A stretch of DNA of 64,000 nucleotides from Nonomuraea solani (GTDB lineage: Bacteria > Actinomycetota > Actinomycetes > Streptosporangiales > Streptosporangiaceae): contig NZ_FNVT01000005.1 of the NCBI RefSeq assembly GCF_900108335.1, forward strand, positions 434,001 to 498,000, in the 5' to 3' direction. Below the pieces are notes generated by a model that was given only the letters and a program-made list of their open reading frames with translations, searched no databases and was not told the DNA's origin. The position numbers were made by a program, and so were the translations under genes. The stretch's first letter is position 1. Every line of letters starts with the position of its first letter. Shown piece by piece: positions 39,785 through 48,493 of this stretch.

Positions 39785-40771
39785 TCAGGGGTGGTAGCAG
39801 CGGAGGTGGCCGGAGATCTCCGCGGCCGCCTCCGGGCCGTACGCGGCGCTGAACCGCTCGAGGAAGCCCCGCTGGCTCAGCTCGTACTCCTGGCCGCCGA
39901 CGCGCTCCAGCACGTGGGTGGCGGTCAGGTTGCCGAGCTGCCCGCAACGCTCCAGCGGCAGGCCCCAGGCCAGCCCCGACATGAAGCCGGCGCGGAAGGC
40001 GTCACCGACGCCGGTGGGGTCGGCCTTGCCCAGCTCGGGGGCGGGGGCGACGTGGATGGACGGCTCGCCCTTGCGGTCGATGACGGCGCCCTTGGGGCCG
40101 AGCGTGGTGATCCGGACGCCGACCCGGTCGAGGATCTCCTCGTCGGACCAGCCGGTCTTCTGCTCGATGAGCCCCTTCTCGTAGTCGTTGGAGAAGAGGT
40201 AGGCGGCGCCGTCGACGAGCTGGCGGATCTGCTCGTCGGCCATCCGGGCGAGCTGCTGGGAGATGTCGGCGGCGAAGGCGATGCCCCGCCGGCGGCACTC
40301 GTCGGTGTGGCGCAGCATCGCGTCGGGGTCGTTGGGGCTGATCAGCACCAGGTCGAGACCCTTGAGCCGGTCGGCGACGGGCTGCAGCTCGATGAGCCTG
40401 GCCTCGGCCATGGCCCCGGTGTAGAACGAGGCGATCTGGTTGTGGTGCTCGTCGGTGGTGCACAGGAACCTGGCGGTGTGCTGGGTCTCCGAGATGTGCA
40501 CGGAGGCGCAGTCGACGCCGTGACGCTCCAGCCAGGACCGGTAGTCGGCGAAGTCGTTGCCGACCGCGCCCACCAGGACCGGCTTGAGGCCGAGACAGCC
40601 CATGCCGAACGCGATGTTCGCGGCACAGCCACCGCGACGGATCTGCAGGTCATCGACCAGGAACGAGAGCGACACCCGGTCGAGCTGCTCGGCGATGAGC
40701 TGGTCGCCGAAGCTTCCTGGAAAGGTCATCAGGTGGTCTGTCGCGATGGAGCCGGTTACGGCGATGCGCAC
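39785..40771 (-). CDS. adoK: adenosine kinase (PfkB family)
   Basis: A 328-residue ribokinase-fold enzyme that converts adenosine to AMP. The start RIAVTGSIATDHLMTFPGSFGDQL and SLSFLVDDLQIRRGG closely follow mycobacterial AdoK (Rv2202c), and the PfkB signature DPTGVGDAFRAGF gives the catalytic Asp and anion hole. The GTG at 40771 is taken because GAGGAAGAAG stands upstream and the family motif follows at once. It is syntenic with mycobacteria (ctaC - adoK - ErpA). It may also accept other nucleosides or sugars. Confidence 0.9.
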   Translation of the reverse strand: MRIAVTGSIATDHLMTFPGSFGDQLIAEQLDRVSLSFLVDDLQIRRGGCAANIAFGMGCLGLKPVLVGAVGNDFADYRSWLERHGVDCASVHISETQHTARFLCTTDEHHNQIASFYTGAMAEARLIELQPVADRLKGLDLVLISPNDPDAMLRHTDECRRRGIAFAADISQQLARMADEQIRQLVDGAAYLFSNDYEKGLIEQKTGWSDEEILDRVGVRITTLGPKGAVIDRKGEPSIHVAPAPELGKADPTGVGDAFRAGFMSGLAWGLPLERCGQLGNLTATHVLERVGGQEYELSQRGFLERFSAAYGPEAAAEISGHLRCYHP

Positions 40772-40821
40772 GGGGTTCTTCTTCCTCGTTGTCTGCAGGC
40801 CAAATAAGCCCCACGAGAATA

Positions 40822-40863
40822 CGCGAAGGTCCCGCACGCACAAAGGCGAGCGGGACCTTCGCG
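40822..40863 (-). terminator. strong hairpin terminator of the erpA gene
   Basis: A perfect 14-bp stem, CGCGAAGGTCCCGC (40822-40835) with GCGGGACCTTCGCG (40850-40863), follows the ErpA gene and precedes adoK. Confidence 0.82.
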
Positions 40864-40906
40864 GGCTGCGACGCGTCCCTGGGCGGACTCGTCCTGGACT
40901 CGTTTC

Positions 40907-41260
40907 TCAGTTGAACGAGTCGCCACAGGCGCACGAGCCGGTGGCGTTGGGGTTGTCGATGGTGAAGCCCGACTTCTCGATCGTGTCGACGAAGTCGATG
41001 GAGGCGCCCATCAGGTAAGGGGCGCTCATCCGGTCGGTGACCACACTGACGCCACCGAAGTCCGTAACGACGTCACCGTCCATGGAACGGTCGTCGAAGA
41101 AGAGCTGGTAACGCAGACCGGAGCAACCCCCAGGCTGCACGGCGACCCGCAGCTGCAGACCTTCCTCGCCCTGCTGCTCGAGCAGGCTCTTGACCTTGGC
41201 GGCGGCCGCGTCGGTCAGGATCAGGCCCTGTGCCGTGGTCTCGCTGCTCTCAACCGTCAT
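40907..41260 (-). CDS. erpA: iron-sulfur cluster insertion protein (ErpA/HesB type)
   Basis: A 117-residue A-type carrier. The three cluster cysteines are C46 (QPGGCSGLRYQL) and C110/C112 (GSCACGDSF), as in ErpA/IscA. It delivers 4Fe-4S clusters to apoproteins. The divergent neighbour nadA encodes a 4Fe-4S enzyme, and a desulfurase-TusA pair lies 2 kb away, a plausible local Fe-S theme. The 163-bp gap to nadA holds both promoters. Confidence 0.93.
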   Translation of the reverse strand: MTVESSETTAQGLILTDAAAAKVKSLLEQQGEEGLQLRVAVQPGGCSGLRYQLFFDDRSMDGDVVTDFGGVSVVTDRMSAPYLMGASIDFVDTIEKSGFTIDNPNATGSCACGDSFN

Positions 41261-41391
41261 CTTCTGACTCCCTAACCCGGCTGTCTTTTTTCCGACGTCC
41301 TACTAATGACGCTACCAACACCCGCGCGATGCCACACATTCCCGGGGCACCTCCCCCGGAAAGAGCACATCCGGCCATGTGCCATGATGAG

Positions 41392-41410
41392 TATCGTCAA
41401 ACCGACGATA
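41392..41410 (+). promoter_or_regulatory. 19-bp perfect palindrome upstream of nadA
   Basis: TATCGTC-AAACC-GACGATA ends 14 bp before the nadA ATG and abuts its ribosome binding site (AAGGGGG). A protein bound here would block initiation of nadA. An NAD-responsive repressor (NrtR/NadR-like) is the obvious guess, but the sequence does not identify it. Confidence 0.6.
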
Positions 41411-41423
41411 AGGGGGTACGGAC

Positions 41424-42575
41424 ATGGCCACCCAGACGGGACTGCCGCTCTTCGTCCTCGGCAGAGGGACCGATCCGCACAGCGAGAAGGGGGTCGACTG
41501 CCCCGGCGAGCTGCCACCCGCCTCCGACCCCGGCCTGGTCGAACGGGCCCGCAAGGCCAAGGAGGCGCTCGGCGGGCGCCTGTTCGTGCTCGGCCACCAC
41601 TACCAGCGCGACGAGGTCATCCAGTTCGCCGACGTGACCGGTGACTCCTTCAAGCTCGCCCAGCAGGCCGCCGCCCGGCCCGAGGCCGAGTACATCGTCT
41701 TCTGCGGCGTGCACTTCATGGCCGAGTCGGCCGACATCCTGACGACCGGCGCCCAGAAGGTGATCCTGCCCGACCTGGCGGCCGGCTGCTCGATGGCCGA
41801 CATGGCCACGTTCGACCAGGTCGAGGAGTGCTGGGAGGCCCTGGAGGACGCCGGGCTCGGCGATCAGGTGATTCCGGTCACATACATGAACTCCAGCGCC
41901 GACATCAAGGCGTTCTGCGGCCGCAACGGCGGCGCCGTCTGCACCTCCTCCAACGCCCGCCGCGCCCTCGACTGGGCCTTCGAGCAGGGCGAGAAGGTGC
42001 TGTTCCTGCCGGACCAGCACCTGGGCCGCAACACGGCGGTGCTGGAGATGGGCATGTCGCTGGAGGACTGCGTGGTGTGGAACCCGCACCGTCCCAACGG
42101 CGGCCTGACACGTGAGCAGCTTGAGCGGGCGCGGATGATCCTGTGGAAGGGCCACTGCTCGGTGCACGGCCGCTTCACGGCCGAGTCCGTGGACGACGTA
42201 CGGGCGCGCATTCCCGGCGTGAACGTGCTCGTGCACCCGGAGTGCCGTCACGAGGTGGTGCTGAAGGCCGACCACGTGGGCTCGACCGAGCACATCATCA
42301 AGACCCTGGAGGCGGCTCCCGCCGGGTCGAGCTGGGCGATCGGCACCGAGCTCAACCTGGTCAAGCGGCTGGCGCAGACGTTCCCCGACAAGAACATCTC
42401 CTTCCTCGACCGTACGGTGTGCTACTGCTCGACGATGAACCGGATCGATCTGCCGCATCTGGTGTGGGCGCTGGAGTCGCTGGTGCTGGGCGAGGTCGTC
42501 AACCAGATCACGGTGGACGACGACACCACCCACTGGGCCAAGGTCGCCCTCGACCGCATGCTGGCCCTCCCGTAA
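41424..42575 (+). CDS. nadA: quinolinate synthase
   Basis: A 383-residue 4Fe-4S enzyme that condenses iminoaspartate with dihydroxyacetone phosphate to quinolinate, the NAD precursor. Conserved blocks: VLGHHYQRDEVIQFAD, FCGVHFMAESADIL (first cluster Cys), TYMNSSADIKAFCG, FLPDQHLGRN, GHCSVHGRF, VHPECRHEVV and FLDRTVCYCSTMNRI. The ATG follows AAGGGGGTACGG. nadB and nadC are not adjacent, which is unusual. The perfect palindrome just upstream suggests specific repression. Confidence 0.96.
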   Translation: MATQTGLPLFVLGRGTDPHSEKGVDCPGELPPASDPGLVERARKAKEALGGRLFVLGHHYQRDEVIQFADVTGDSFKLAQQAAARPEAEYIVFCGVHFMAESADILTTGAQKVILPDLAAGCSMADMATFDQVEECWEALEDAGLGDQVIPVTYMNSSADIKAFCGRNGGAVCTSSNARRALDWAFEQGEKVLFLPDQHLGRNTAVLEMGMSLEDCVVWNPHRPNGGLTREQLERARMILWKGHCSVHGRFTAESVDDVRARIPGVNVLVHPECRHEVVLKADHVGSTEHIIKTLEAAPAGSSWAIGTELNLVKRLAQTFPDKNISFLDRTVCYCSTMNRIDLPHLVWALESLVLGEVVNQITVDDDTTHWAKVALDRMLALP

Positions 42576-42596
42576 CGGCCGCCGGTTTCCGGCCGT
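42575..42596. terminator. bidirectional hairpin
   Basis: ACGGCCG (42575-42581) pairs with CGGCCGT (42590-42596) in the 20-bp gap between the convergent nadA and SIMPL-domain genes, overlapping the nadA stop. Confidence 0.65.
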
Positions 42597-43198
42597 CAGG
42601 CGAAGTCGTAGCCGAGTCGTACGGCGACCGACAGGGTCTGGCGGCCGGGGCTGATGGAGGCGTCGGTCTCCGCCACCATGGTCTGGGCCCTGCCCATCGG
42701 CTGGGGCAGGCCCCTGACCTCCTCGGTCACCGACACGACCCGGCCCAGCGGCCGGCCGGCCAGGTCGGCGTACTGGGCGGCCTTGGCGGCGGCGTCCCTG
42801 AAGGCCGCGACCCTCGCCTCGGCCAGCGCCTTGGCCGGGTCGGACACCTCGAAGGCCACGCCGTTGAGCCTGGCCTCCTCGCCCACACCGGCCACGGTGT
42901 CGATGATGTGGTCGGCCCGGCCCACGTCGCGGACCACGACCTCCACCCCCTGCACCGCCCGGTAGGCGGCCACCTTCGGATACGCCTCGTACTCCGGGCC
43001 CAGGGACAGCTCCACCGTGCGTACGTCCTCCGCCGCGATCCCCGCCTGTCCCAGCGCCTGCGCGAGGCGGGCGGCGGCGGCCCGCACGGCGGCGAACGAC
43101 TCCGCGGCGGAGGCCCTGCGGACCTCGACGCCGGCGTGCAGCCGCAGCGTGTCAGGGGCGGCCAGGGCGGCGCCTTCGCCGACCACGGTAATGTCCAC
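42596..43198 (-). CDS. SIMPL-domain (DUF541) protein
   Basis: A 200-residue protein of the SIMPL/DUF541 family: VVGEGAALAAPDTLRLHAGVEVRRASAAESF (the 'G-x-G-x-x-x-x-P-D' start), then TVELSLGPEYEAYPKVAAYRAVQGVEVVVRDVGRADHIID and ALAEARVAAFRDAAAKAAQYADLAGRPLGRVVSVTE. Family members include periplasmic oxidative-stress proteins and the IRAK1-binding protein it is named after. No signal peptide is seen here, so a cytosolic location is likely. GTG 43198 follows GAGGGAG. Function unknown. Confidence 0.88.
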   Translation of the reverse strand: MDITVVGEGAALAAPDTLRLHAGVEVRRASAAESFAAVRAAAARLAQALGQAGIAAEDVRTVELSLGPEYEAYPKVAAYRAVQGVEVVVRDVGRADHIIDTVAGVGEEARLNGVAFEVSDPAKALAEARVAAFRDAAAKAAQYADLAGRPLGRVVSVTEEVRGLPQPMGRAQTMVAETDASISPGRQTLSVAVRLGYDFA

Positions 43199-43279
43199 GC
43201 CAACTCCCTCGGGTGGGTTCCGTCCCTGTGATCCTAAGTCGTGCCTCCCGAGCCGCGAAGCGCCCCCGGGGCGCGGGTT

Positions 43280-45439
43280 CTATGGGGCGGTGCGGCTGAA
43301 GCGGAAGCCCATCTTGCCGAACTCGGCCTTCCTCGCCGCCGTCGCCAACACCCTGTCGACCTTGCCCGACATGTCGATCACGACGGCCTCGTAGCCGGCC
43401 CCCTTGGTACGCCAGACCGCGAGGTGGTCGTCGTCCCACCAGCCGATGAGCCGGTCGCTGCGGAACGGGATCGTGATGGGCGCGGTGTCGTCGCCGGCGG
43501 TGGAACGGGCGCACAGCGTGGTGCCCGCCGACGTGCAGTGGGCCAGGAAGCGGGTGCCCGACGGGGAGATGTCGTCGCCCTCCACCCACACCGGCGTCCC
43601 GACGTTCGACAGGGTGCGTACGAGCTTGCCGTTCAGGTCGTAGAACTTCATCTTGCCGCCCACCCAGGTGCCGACCGCCCGGCCGCCCGCGTCCCAGAAG
43701 AAGCGCCACACCCCCGCGCCCTGCTCCCTGACCGGGAACACGCGGCCCTTGCCGGTGGTCGTGTCGATGATGCCGTAGCCGTACTCGGAGGTGTTGCCCT
43801 CCGTGCCGCGGTAGAGGGTGACCAGGCCGTGCTTGCCGTCCGGTGACCAGCGGGGCGTGGTGGGGTAGACGGGCTTGGGGCTCAGCTTGACGACGCGCTT
43901 CCTGCCGGTGACGTGGTCGATGATCGACACTGTGGAGTAGTAGTCGGTGCTGTAGTCCACGTCGGTGCCGAGGGCCTGGTTGGTGCCGGGGTCGAGGGCG
44001 TACTCGAAATAGCGGGTGTCGGGGGTGAACGTGCCGGTCGCGTGCTTTCTGACGTAGAGGCGTTTGCCGCCGTCGCGCGTGTAGGAGGCGAGCCTGATGG
44101 GGTCGCCGTCCTTCTCCTCCAGCTTCACCGACGTGCCGGGGAGCGCGATCGAACGGCTGGTGAGCGTCGGGCTGGGGGTCGGGGTCGGGGTCGGGCTGGG
44201 ACTCGTCGCCGGGGTGGAGGTCGCGGTGGTCGGTTCGGTGGGGCCGTCGGGGAGGGCGGCCAGGCGGACGGCGACGAAGGCACTGGTGGCGGCGAGGGTG
44301 AGCGCGCCCGCGATGCTCGCCGCGACGATCCAGCCGGTGGCCTTCTTCCTGGCCGGCCGGGTGGGCGGGCCCGGGTGGAAGGCTCCGGGACGGATCGGAG
44401 GCGGCGGGTACGCGGGCCGCACCGGCCCGGAAGCGGCCGCCGCGCTGCCCTCCTGGAGCAGCCCCAGCGGCTGGGACGCCGCGTCAGGCTGAACTGCTGG
44501 CGTGCCGAAGGGCGCCCCCGGCTGGGTTCCAGGGTGGGCGGCGGGCCAGGCGCCGGACGGGGTTCCAGGCCGGCTGCCGGGCTGGGCTCCAGGCCAGGTG
44601 CCGGATTGGGTGCCGGGCTGGGTGGCGGGGGCGTGGCCCAGGAGGCGCATGAGGGCCTCGCTGGCCGTCGGGCGCCTGGCGGGGTCCTTGGCCAGGCAGT
44701 CCGTGACCAGCGCGCGCAGTGCCGGGTCCTGGATGGACCGGACGTCGGCCTCGGTGTGCATGATGCGATTGACCACCGCGGGCAGGCTGTCCTGCCCGAA
44801 CGGCGGCTGCCCGGAGGCGGCGAACAGCAGCGTGCACGCCCACGCGAACAGGTCCGCCTGCGGCCCGGGGCTCGATTCGGTGAGCTGCTCGGGGGCCATG
44901 AACGAGGGCGTGCCGATCGCGGTGCCGGTCAGCGTCGAGGTGAGGTCGAGCGCCCTGGCGATGCCGAAGTCGATGACCCGGGGGCCGTCGGAGGCCAGCA
45001 CCACGTTCGACGGCTTGAAGTCGCGGTGCACGATCCCGGCCTGGTGGATGGCGACCAGCGCGGTGATGGTGCCGATGGCCAGCCGGTGCAGGGAGGCGCC
45101 TTCGCGGGGGCCCTGGAGGCGTACGACGTTGGTGAGGGTGGGGCCGTCGATGTACTCGCTCACGATGTACGGGCGGCCGGTGAACAGGCCGGTCTCGATG
45201 ACCTGGGCCGTACAGAACGGCGCCACCCGCCGCGCCATCGCCACCTCGCGGACGAACCGCTCCGACGCCTCGGCGTCGCCCGCCAGGTCGGAGCGCAGCA
45301 GCTTGAGCGCCACCTTGGTCCCGTCGGGGCCGGTGGCGAGGTAGACGATCCCCTGTCCTCCCTCGCCCAGCCGACCGGTCAGGCCGTATTCGCCCACCGT
45401 CGCGGGATCCCCTGGCCTCAGGGCCGCGAGATCCGGCAT
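43280..45439 (-). CDS. receptor Ser/Thr protein kinase with extracellular beta-propeller-like domain
   Basis: A 719-residue kinase. Motifs: GRLGEGGQGIVYLA, VALKLLRS, IVHRDFKPSNVVL, IDFGIAR and MAPEQL within residues about 15-265. A Gly/Pro-rich linker (repeats of PGTQPG and PGTPSG) leads to one helix (GWIVAASIAGALTLAATSAFVAV), a Thr/Pro stalk (TPTPTPSPT) and an extracellular half with blade-like repeats (TTPRWSPDGKHGLVTLY; YDLNGKLVRTL; AGYEAVVIDMSGKVDRVL). Such propellers sense ligands or cell-wall fragments. ATG 45439 follows GGGGGTG; upstream ATGs are possible. It is unrelated in its sensor to the kinase pair at 22-25 kb. Confidence 0.88.
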   Translation of the reverse strand: MPDLAALRPGDPATVGEYGLTGRLGEGGQGIVYLATGPDGTKVALKLLRSDLAGDAEASERFVREVAMARRVAPFCTAQVIETGLFTGRPYIVSEYIDGPTLTNVVRLQGPREGASLHRLAIGTITALVAIHQAGIVHRDFKPSNVVLASDGPRVIDFGIARALDLTSTLTGTAIGTPSFMAPEQLTESSPGPQADLFAWACTLLFAASGQPPFGQDSLPAVVNRIMHTEADVRSIQDPALRALVTDCLAKDPARRPTASEALMRLLGHAPATQPGTQSGTWPGAQPGSRPGTPSGAWPAAHPGTQPGAPFGTPAVQPDAASQPLGLLQEGSAAAASGPVRPAYPPPPIRPGAFHPGPPTRPARKKATGWIVAASIAGALTLAATSAFVAVRLAALPDGPTEPTTATSTPATSPSPTPTPTPSPTLTSRSIALPGTSVKLEEKDGDPIRLASYTRDGGKRLYVRKHATGTFTPDTRYFEYALDPGTNQALGTDVDYSTDYYSTVSIIDHVTGRKRVVKLSPKPVYPTTPRWSPDGKHGLVTLYRGTEGNTSEYGYGIIDTTTGKGRVFPVREQGAGVWRFFWDAGGRAVGTWVGGKMKFYDLNGKLVRTLSNVGTPVWVEGDDISPSGTRFLAHCTSAGTTLCARSTAGDDTAPITIPFRSDRLIGWWDDDHLAVWRTKGAGYEAVVIDMSGKVDRVLATAARKAEFGKMGFRFSRTAP

Positions 45440-45532
45440 TGGCACCCCCATATATGGCGTCTTTCCCGCCATTGTGGTGTGTGCCGCGCCTTCCCGTCAC
45501 CCGATCATCCCGGTTGGGGCGGACGAGACCGT

Positions 45533-46948
45533 TCAGGGGACGGCTGAGACCGCTTGGGCGACGGCTCCCGGGACGCGGAGTGGGATGCGGCGGCCGGCTC
45601 GCGGGAGGCGTACGAGTTCGGCGCCGAGGTCGCGTGCGAGCCGCTCGTGAAAGCCGTCCTGCCCGTCCGTGGCGATCACGGTGACGGGAACGCCCGGGAA
45701 CGGCTTCTCAAGGCGGAGCCGGTGCAGGTCGGCCGCCATGTCGCGGCGGGCCAGCCACTCCCCCGCCACCGCCGTGAGCACCTTGCCCATGCGGTAAACG
45801 CCGGACGGGTCCGGATGCCCGGCGAGCAGCCGGTGCAGGGCGGGTCCCGTCAGCCGGGCCAGGGCGGTCGCGCCCCACGTACCGCCCAGGGCGGGCAGCC
45901 ACCGACCGGCGGCCGCGGCGATCGCGAGCGGCCGGCCCACGTCGGCGCCGGCGGGGTCGACCAGCACGAGCCCGGCCAGGCAGAGCGGGTGCAGGCGGGC
46001 GAACGCCTCGGCGTGCCAGCAGGCCACACCGTGGGCGACGACGGTGACCTGCTCGGGGTGGGCGGGCGACAGCGCGGCCAGGCGGGCGGCCTCGGCGAAC
46101 AGGGTGGGCGGGGCGGGCGAGAGAGGGCTGAGCCCGAGACCGGGACGGTCGAACCGGATGACCCGGTGGCGGGCGGCCAGTTCCCCGGCGACCGCGTCCC
46201 AGTGAAACCAGGCCCCGGCCTGCCCCGCCGTGATCAGCACGGCTGGACCGGCCCCCTCCTCGACGACGTGCGGCGGCCCGTACCCGGTTGGCGTCACGTG
46301 CGGAGGCCCGTACCCGCTCACGGCGGAACCGCCGGCGGTGGGCTGGGGGGCGTCGGCGATGAGGAGGCGGAGTGAGACGTAGACCAGCCACACCGCGATC
46401 ATCGTCAGTTGCGCGCGTTGCGCGAGCCCGACCCCGTGCCCGGCCACCAGGGCGGACAGGGTGAGGAGGGTGGCGGTCAGGCAGAGCCAGGTGAACAGCC
46501 ACGACGCCCGCGACCGCCACGCCGTGCTGAGCAGCCCCATGGCGGCCAGTACGGCGGCCGTGGCCAGCGCGCCGGTCAGGGTGTGGACATGGTGCCCGAA
46601 GGAGGCCGCCCGCTGCCCGCAGATCGGGTCGCTGAGCGCGGCGCAGTCCAGCGGGAACAGCCCGGCCGCGAAGGTGAGCAGCGCGTACGCGGCCAGCGCC
46701 AGCCAGCCCGGCCACTCGCGCGCCACCCTCGGCACCAGCGCCACCCCCAGCGCGCACGCCAGCCCCGACAGCGCGTCGCTGATCCGGAACAGCCGCGTCC
46801 ACGGCTGGTCGAGGGCGGCCAGTTCGCCGACGTACCCGTCGGTCCTGTCGACCTGCGGCGTGGTGAACTGGCCGGTGATCCACGCGCTCCCCAGCACCGC
46901 CGCCACGATGAACGCGCCGGCCGCGAGCACGGACAATCTTCGCTCCAC
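45533..46948 (-). CDS. DUF998 membrane domain fused to alpha/beta-hydrolase domain
   Basis: A 471-residue fusion. Residues 1-200 contain about six helices typical of DUF998 (LSVLAAGAFIVAAVLGSAWIT; GHHVHTLTGALATAAVLAAMGLL; WLFTWLCLTATLLTLSALVAGHG). After a short repeat (SGYGPPHVTPTGYGPPHV), residues about 230-471 follow the alpha/beta-hydrolase plan: oxyanion AGQAGAWFHWDAVAGEL, RFDRPGLGLSPL, and the nucleophile elbow. The elbow reads VVAHGVACWHAEAF: the Ser expected in A-H-S-x-G-G is Gly, so classical esterase activity is doubtful. A late IATDGQDGF segment resembles the Asp region. Role unknown. Confidence 0.78.
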   Translation of the reverse strand: MERRLSVLAAGAFIVAAVLGSAWITGQFTTPQVDRTDGYVGELAALDQPWTRLFRISDALSGLACALGVALVPRVAREWPGWLALAAYALLTFAAGLFPLDCAALSDPICGQRAASFGHHVHTLTGALATAAVLAAMGLLSTAWRSRASWLFTWLCLTATLLTLSALVAGHGVGLAQRAQLTMIAVWLVYVSLRLLIADAPQPTAGGSAVSGYGPPHVTPTGYGPPHVVEEGAGPAVLITAGQAGAWFHWDAVAGELAARHRVIRFDRPGLGLSPLSPAPPTLFAEAARLAALSPAHPEQVTVVAHGVACWHAEAFARLHPLCLAGLVLVDPAGADVGRPLAIAAAAGRWLPALGGTWGATALARLTGPALHRLLAGHPDPSGVYRMGKVLTAVAGEWLARRDMAADLHRLRLEKPFPGVPVTVIATDGQDGFHERLARDLGAELVRLPRAGRRIPLRVPGAVAQAVSAVP

Positions 46949-47022
46949 GTGATCATTAGATCACTCTGGGCGATCAACGCCCAGGAGCGCACCGGCCACA
47001 GCTTCGAAGCCGCCGGCCAGGT

Positions 47023-47580
47023 TCAGAGCCCTGGCGCGCCCCAGACCGGGAACCAGCGGCTGAGCTCCGGCTCCAGCGGCAGCTCCCCCTCCAGCACCCC
47101 CCTGGCCTCCAGTTCCAGCGCCGTGTCGCGCTTCTGCTCCGCCACGGACGCGAACGGATAGAACGTGCCCCGTTTGTACAGGTAGACCACCGCCAGCCGC
47201 CGCCCGTCCTCGCCGGCGAACGACACCAGCGAGCACAGCAGCGACGGCCCGAACCCGGCCCCCTCCAGCGAGGAGTTGACCGCGTGCAGCTCGGTGACGA
47301 GGTCGCTGAGGGCGTCGGGCGAGCGGCGTACGAGCAGCCAGGTGTAGCCGTAGTCGTCATCGGACTCCTCGACGCGGTCGCCGAGCAGCGCCTTGACGTC
47401 GCGTTCGAGCGTGGCGAAGGCCCCGCCCTCGGCGGCGCGGAACGACACGGAGCCGAGGCCCGTGGGCGTGAGCCCGGTCGCGGCCTGCAGCGTCACGGCC
47501 GCCGACGGCAGCGCGAACAGCGCGTCGAGGTTCGGCTTGACCGGCTTCGACCGGCCGAGCAGCGCGTCGAGCCAGCCCAT
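47023..47580 (-). CDS. pspAB: PspA-associated protein PspAB
   Basis: A 185-residue protein: MGWLDALLGRSKPVKPNLDALFALPSAAVTLQ, VEESDDDYGYTWLLVRRSPDALSDLVTELHAVNSSLEGAGFG and VYLYKRGTFYPFASV match the PspAB family of actinobacteria. It is the last gene of the pspA-pspAA-htpX-pspAB cluster, 6 bp after htpX. It is thought to work with PspA in envelope-stress protection; the biochemical role is unknown. Confidence 0.85.
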   Translation of the reverse strand: MGWLDALLGRSKPVKPNLDALFALPSAAVTLQAATGLTPTGLGSVSFRAAEGGAFATLERDVKALLGDRVEESDDDYGYTWLLVRRSPDALSDLVTELHAVNSSLEGAGFGPSLLCSLVSFAGEDGRRLAVVYLYKRGTFYPFASVAEQKRDTALELEARGVLEGELPLEPELSRWFPVWGAPGL

Positions 47581-47586
47581 GAGCGT

Positions 47587-48489
47587 TCAGCCCCTTCCGA
47601 GTTGCCGGGAGATGTTCGCCAGTTCTTCCAGCCGCCGCTCCAGCGGCGGGTGCGTCGAGAAGAGGTTCGCCAGCGTCTCGCCCCTGGCCAGCGCCGGGGC
47701 GAAGTAGAAGGCGTTGAACGGCTCCGCCTCGCGCAGGTCGCGGGTCGGGATCCTGGCCATGTCGCCGCTCACCTTGGTCAGCGCGCTGGCCAGGGCGGAC
47801 GGGCGCTGGGTGAGCAGCGCGCCGGCGCGGTCGGCGGCCAGCTCACGGTAGCGCGACAGGGCGCGGGTGAGCAGGAAGCTGACGGCGTACACGACGACGG
47901 AGACGAGCAGGATGATCAGCCCGATGGGCAGCCCGCCCTGGCCGTTGCCGTTGCGGCGGCCCCCGAGGCCCGCGTAGAGCGCGAACCTGGTCATCAGCCC
48001 CGCCACGATGCCGAGGAACGAGGCGATCGTCATGACGGCGACGTCGCGGTGCGCGACGTGCGACAGCTCGTGCGCGAGCACGCCTTCGAGCTCCTGTGGC
48101 TCCAGGCGGCGCAGGAGGCCCGTGGTCACGCAGACGACGGACTTCTTCTGGTTACGGCCGGTGGCGAACGCGTTGGGGACGTCGGAATCCGCGATCGCCA
48201 CCCGCGGTTTGGGCATGTCGGCCATGGCGCACAGCCGGTCGATCAGGCCGTGCAGCTCAGGGGCCTCCTGTGGAGAGACCTCTCGCCCGTGCATCGCGAA
48301 CAGGGCGATGCGGTCGGACAGGAAATACTGCACCAGCAGCAGGCCTCCGGCCAGCACCAGCACCGTCAGCCCCCGTACGCCCACGGCGATCAGGACGCCG
48401 ACGAAGGCGACGTAGAGCAGGCCGAGCAGGAACATCGTCACGACCATGCGGGCGGTCAGGCCGCGGTCGGACGCGAACCTCGTGCTCAC
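47587..48489 (-). CDS. htpX: membrane zinc protease HtpX
   Basis: A 300-residue M48B protease. Two N-terminal helices (RMVVTMFLLGLLYVAFVGVLIAVG; GLTVLVLAGGLLLVQYFL) precede VLAHELSHVAHRDVAVM (HExxH near residue 145), further helices, and ELAADRAGALLTQRP with the third ligand Glu. It degrades misfolded membrane proteins. The GTG start lies 4 bp after pspAA, placing it in the Psp operon, consistent with an envelope-stress role. Confidence 0.94.
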   Translation of the reverse strand: MSTRFASDRGLTARMVVTMFLLGLLYVAFVGVLIAVGVRGLTVLVLAGGLLLVQYFLSDRIALFAMHGREVSPQEAPELHGLIDRLCAMADMPKPRVAIADSDVPNAFATGRNQKKSVVCVTTGLLRRLEPQELEGVLAHELSHVAHRDVAVMTIASFLGIVAGLMTRFALYAGLGGRRNGNGQGGLPIGLIILLVSVVVYAVSFLLTRALSRYRELAADRAGALLTQRPSALASALTKVSGDMARIPTRDLREAEPFNAFYFAPALARGETLANLFSTHPPLERRLEELANISRQLGRG

Positions 48490-48493
48490 GGGC

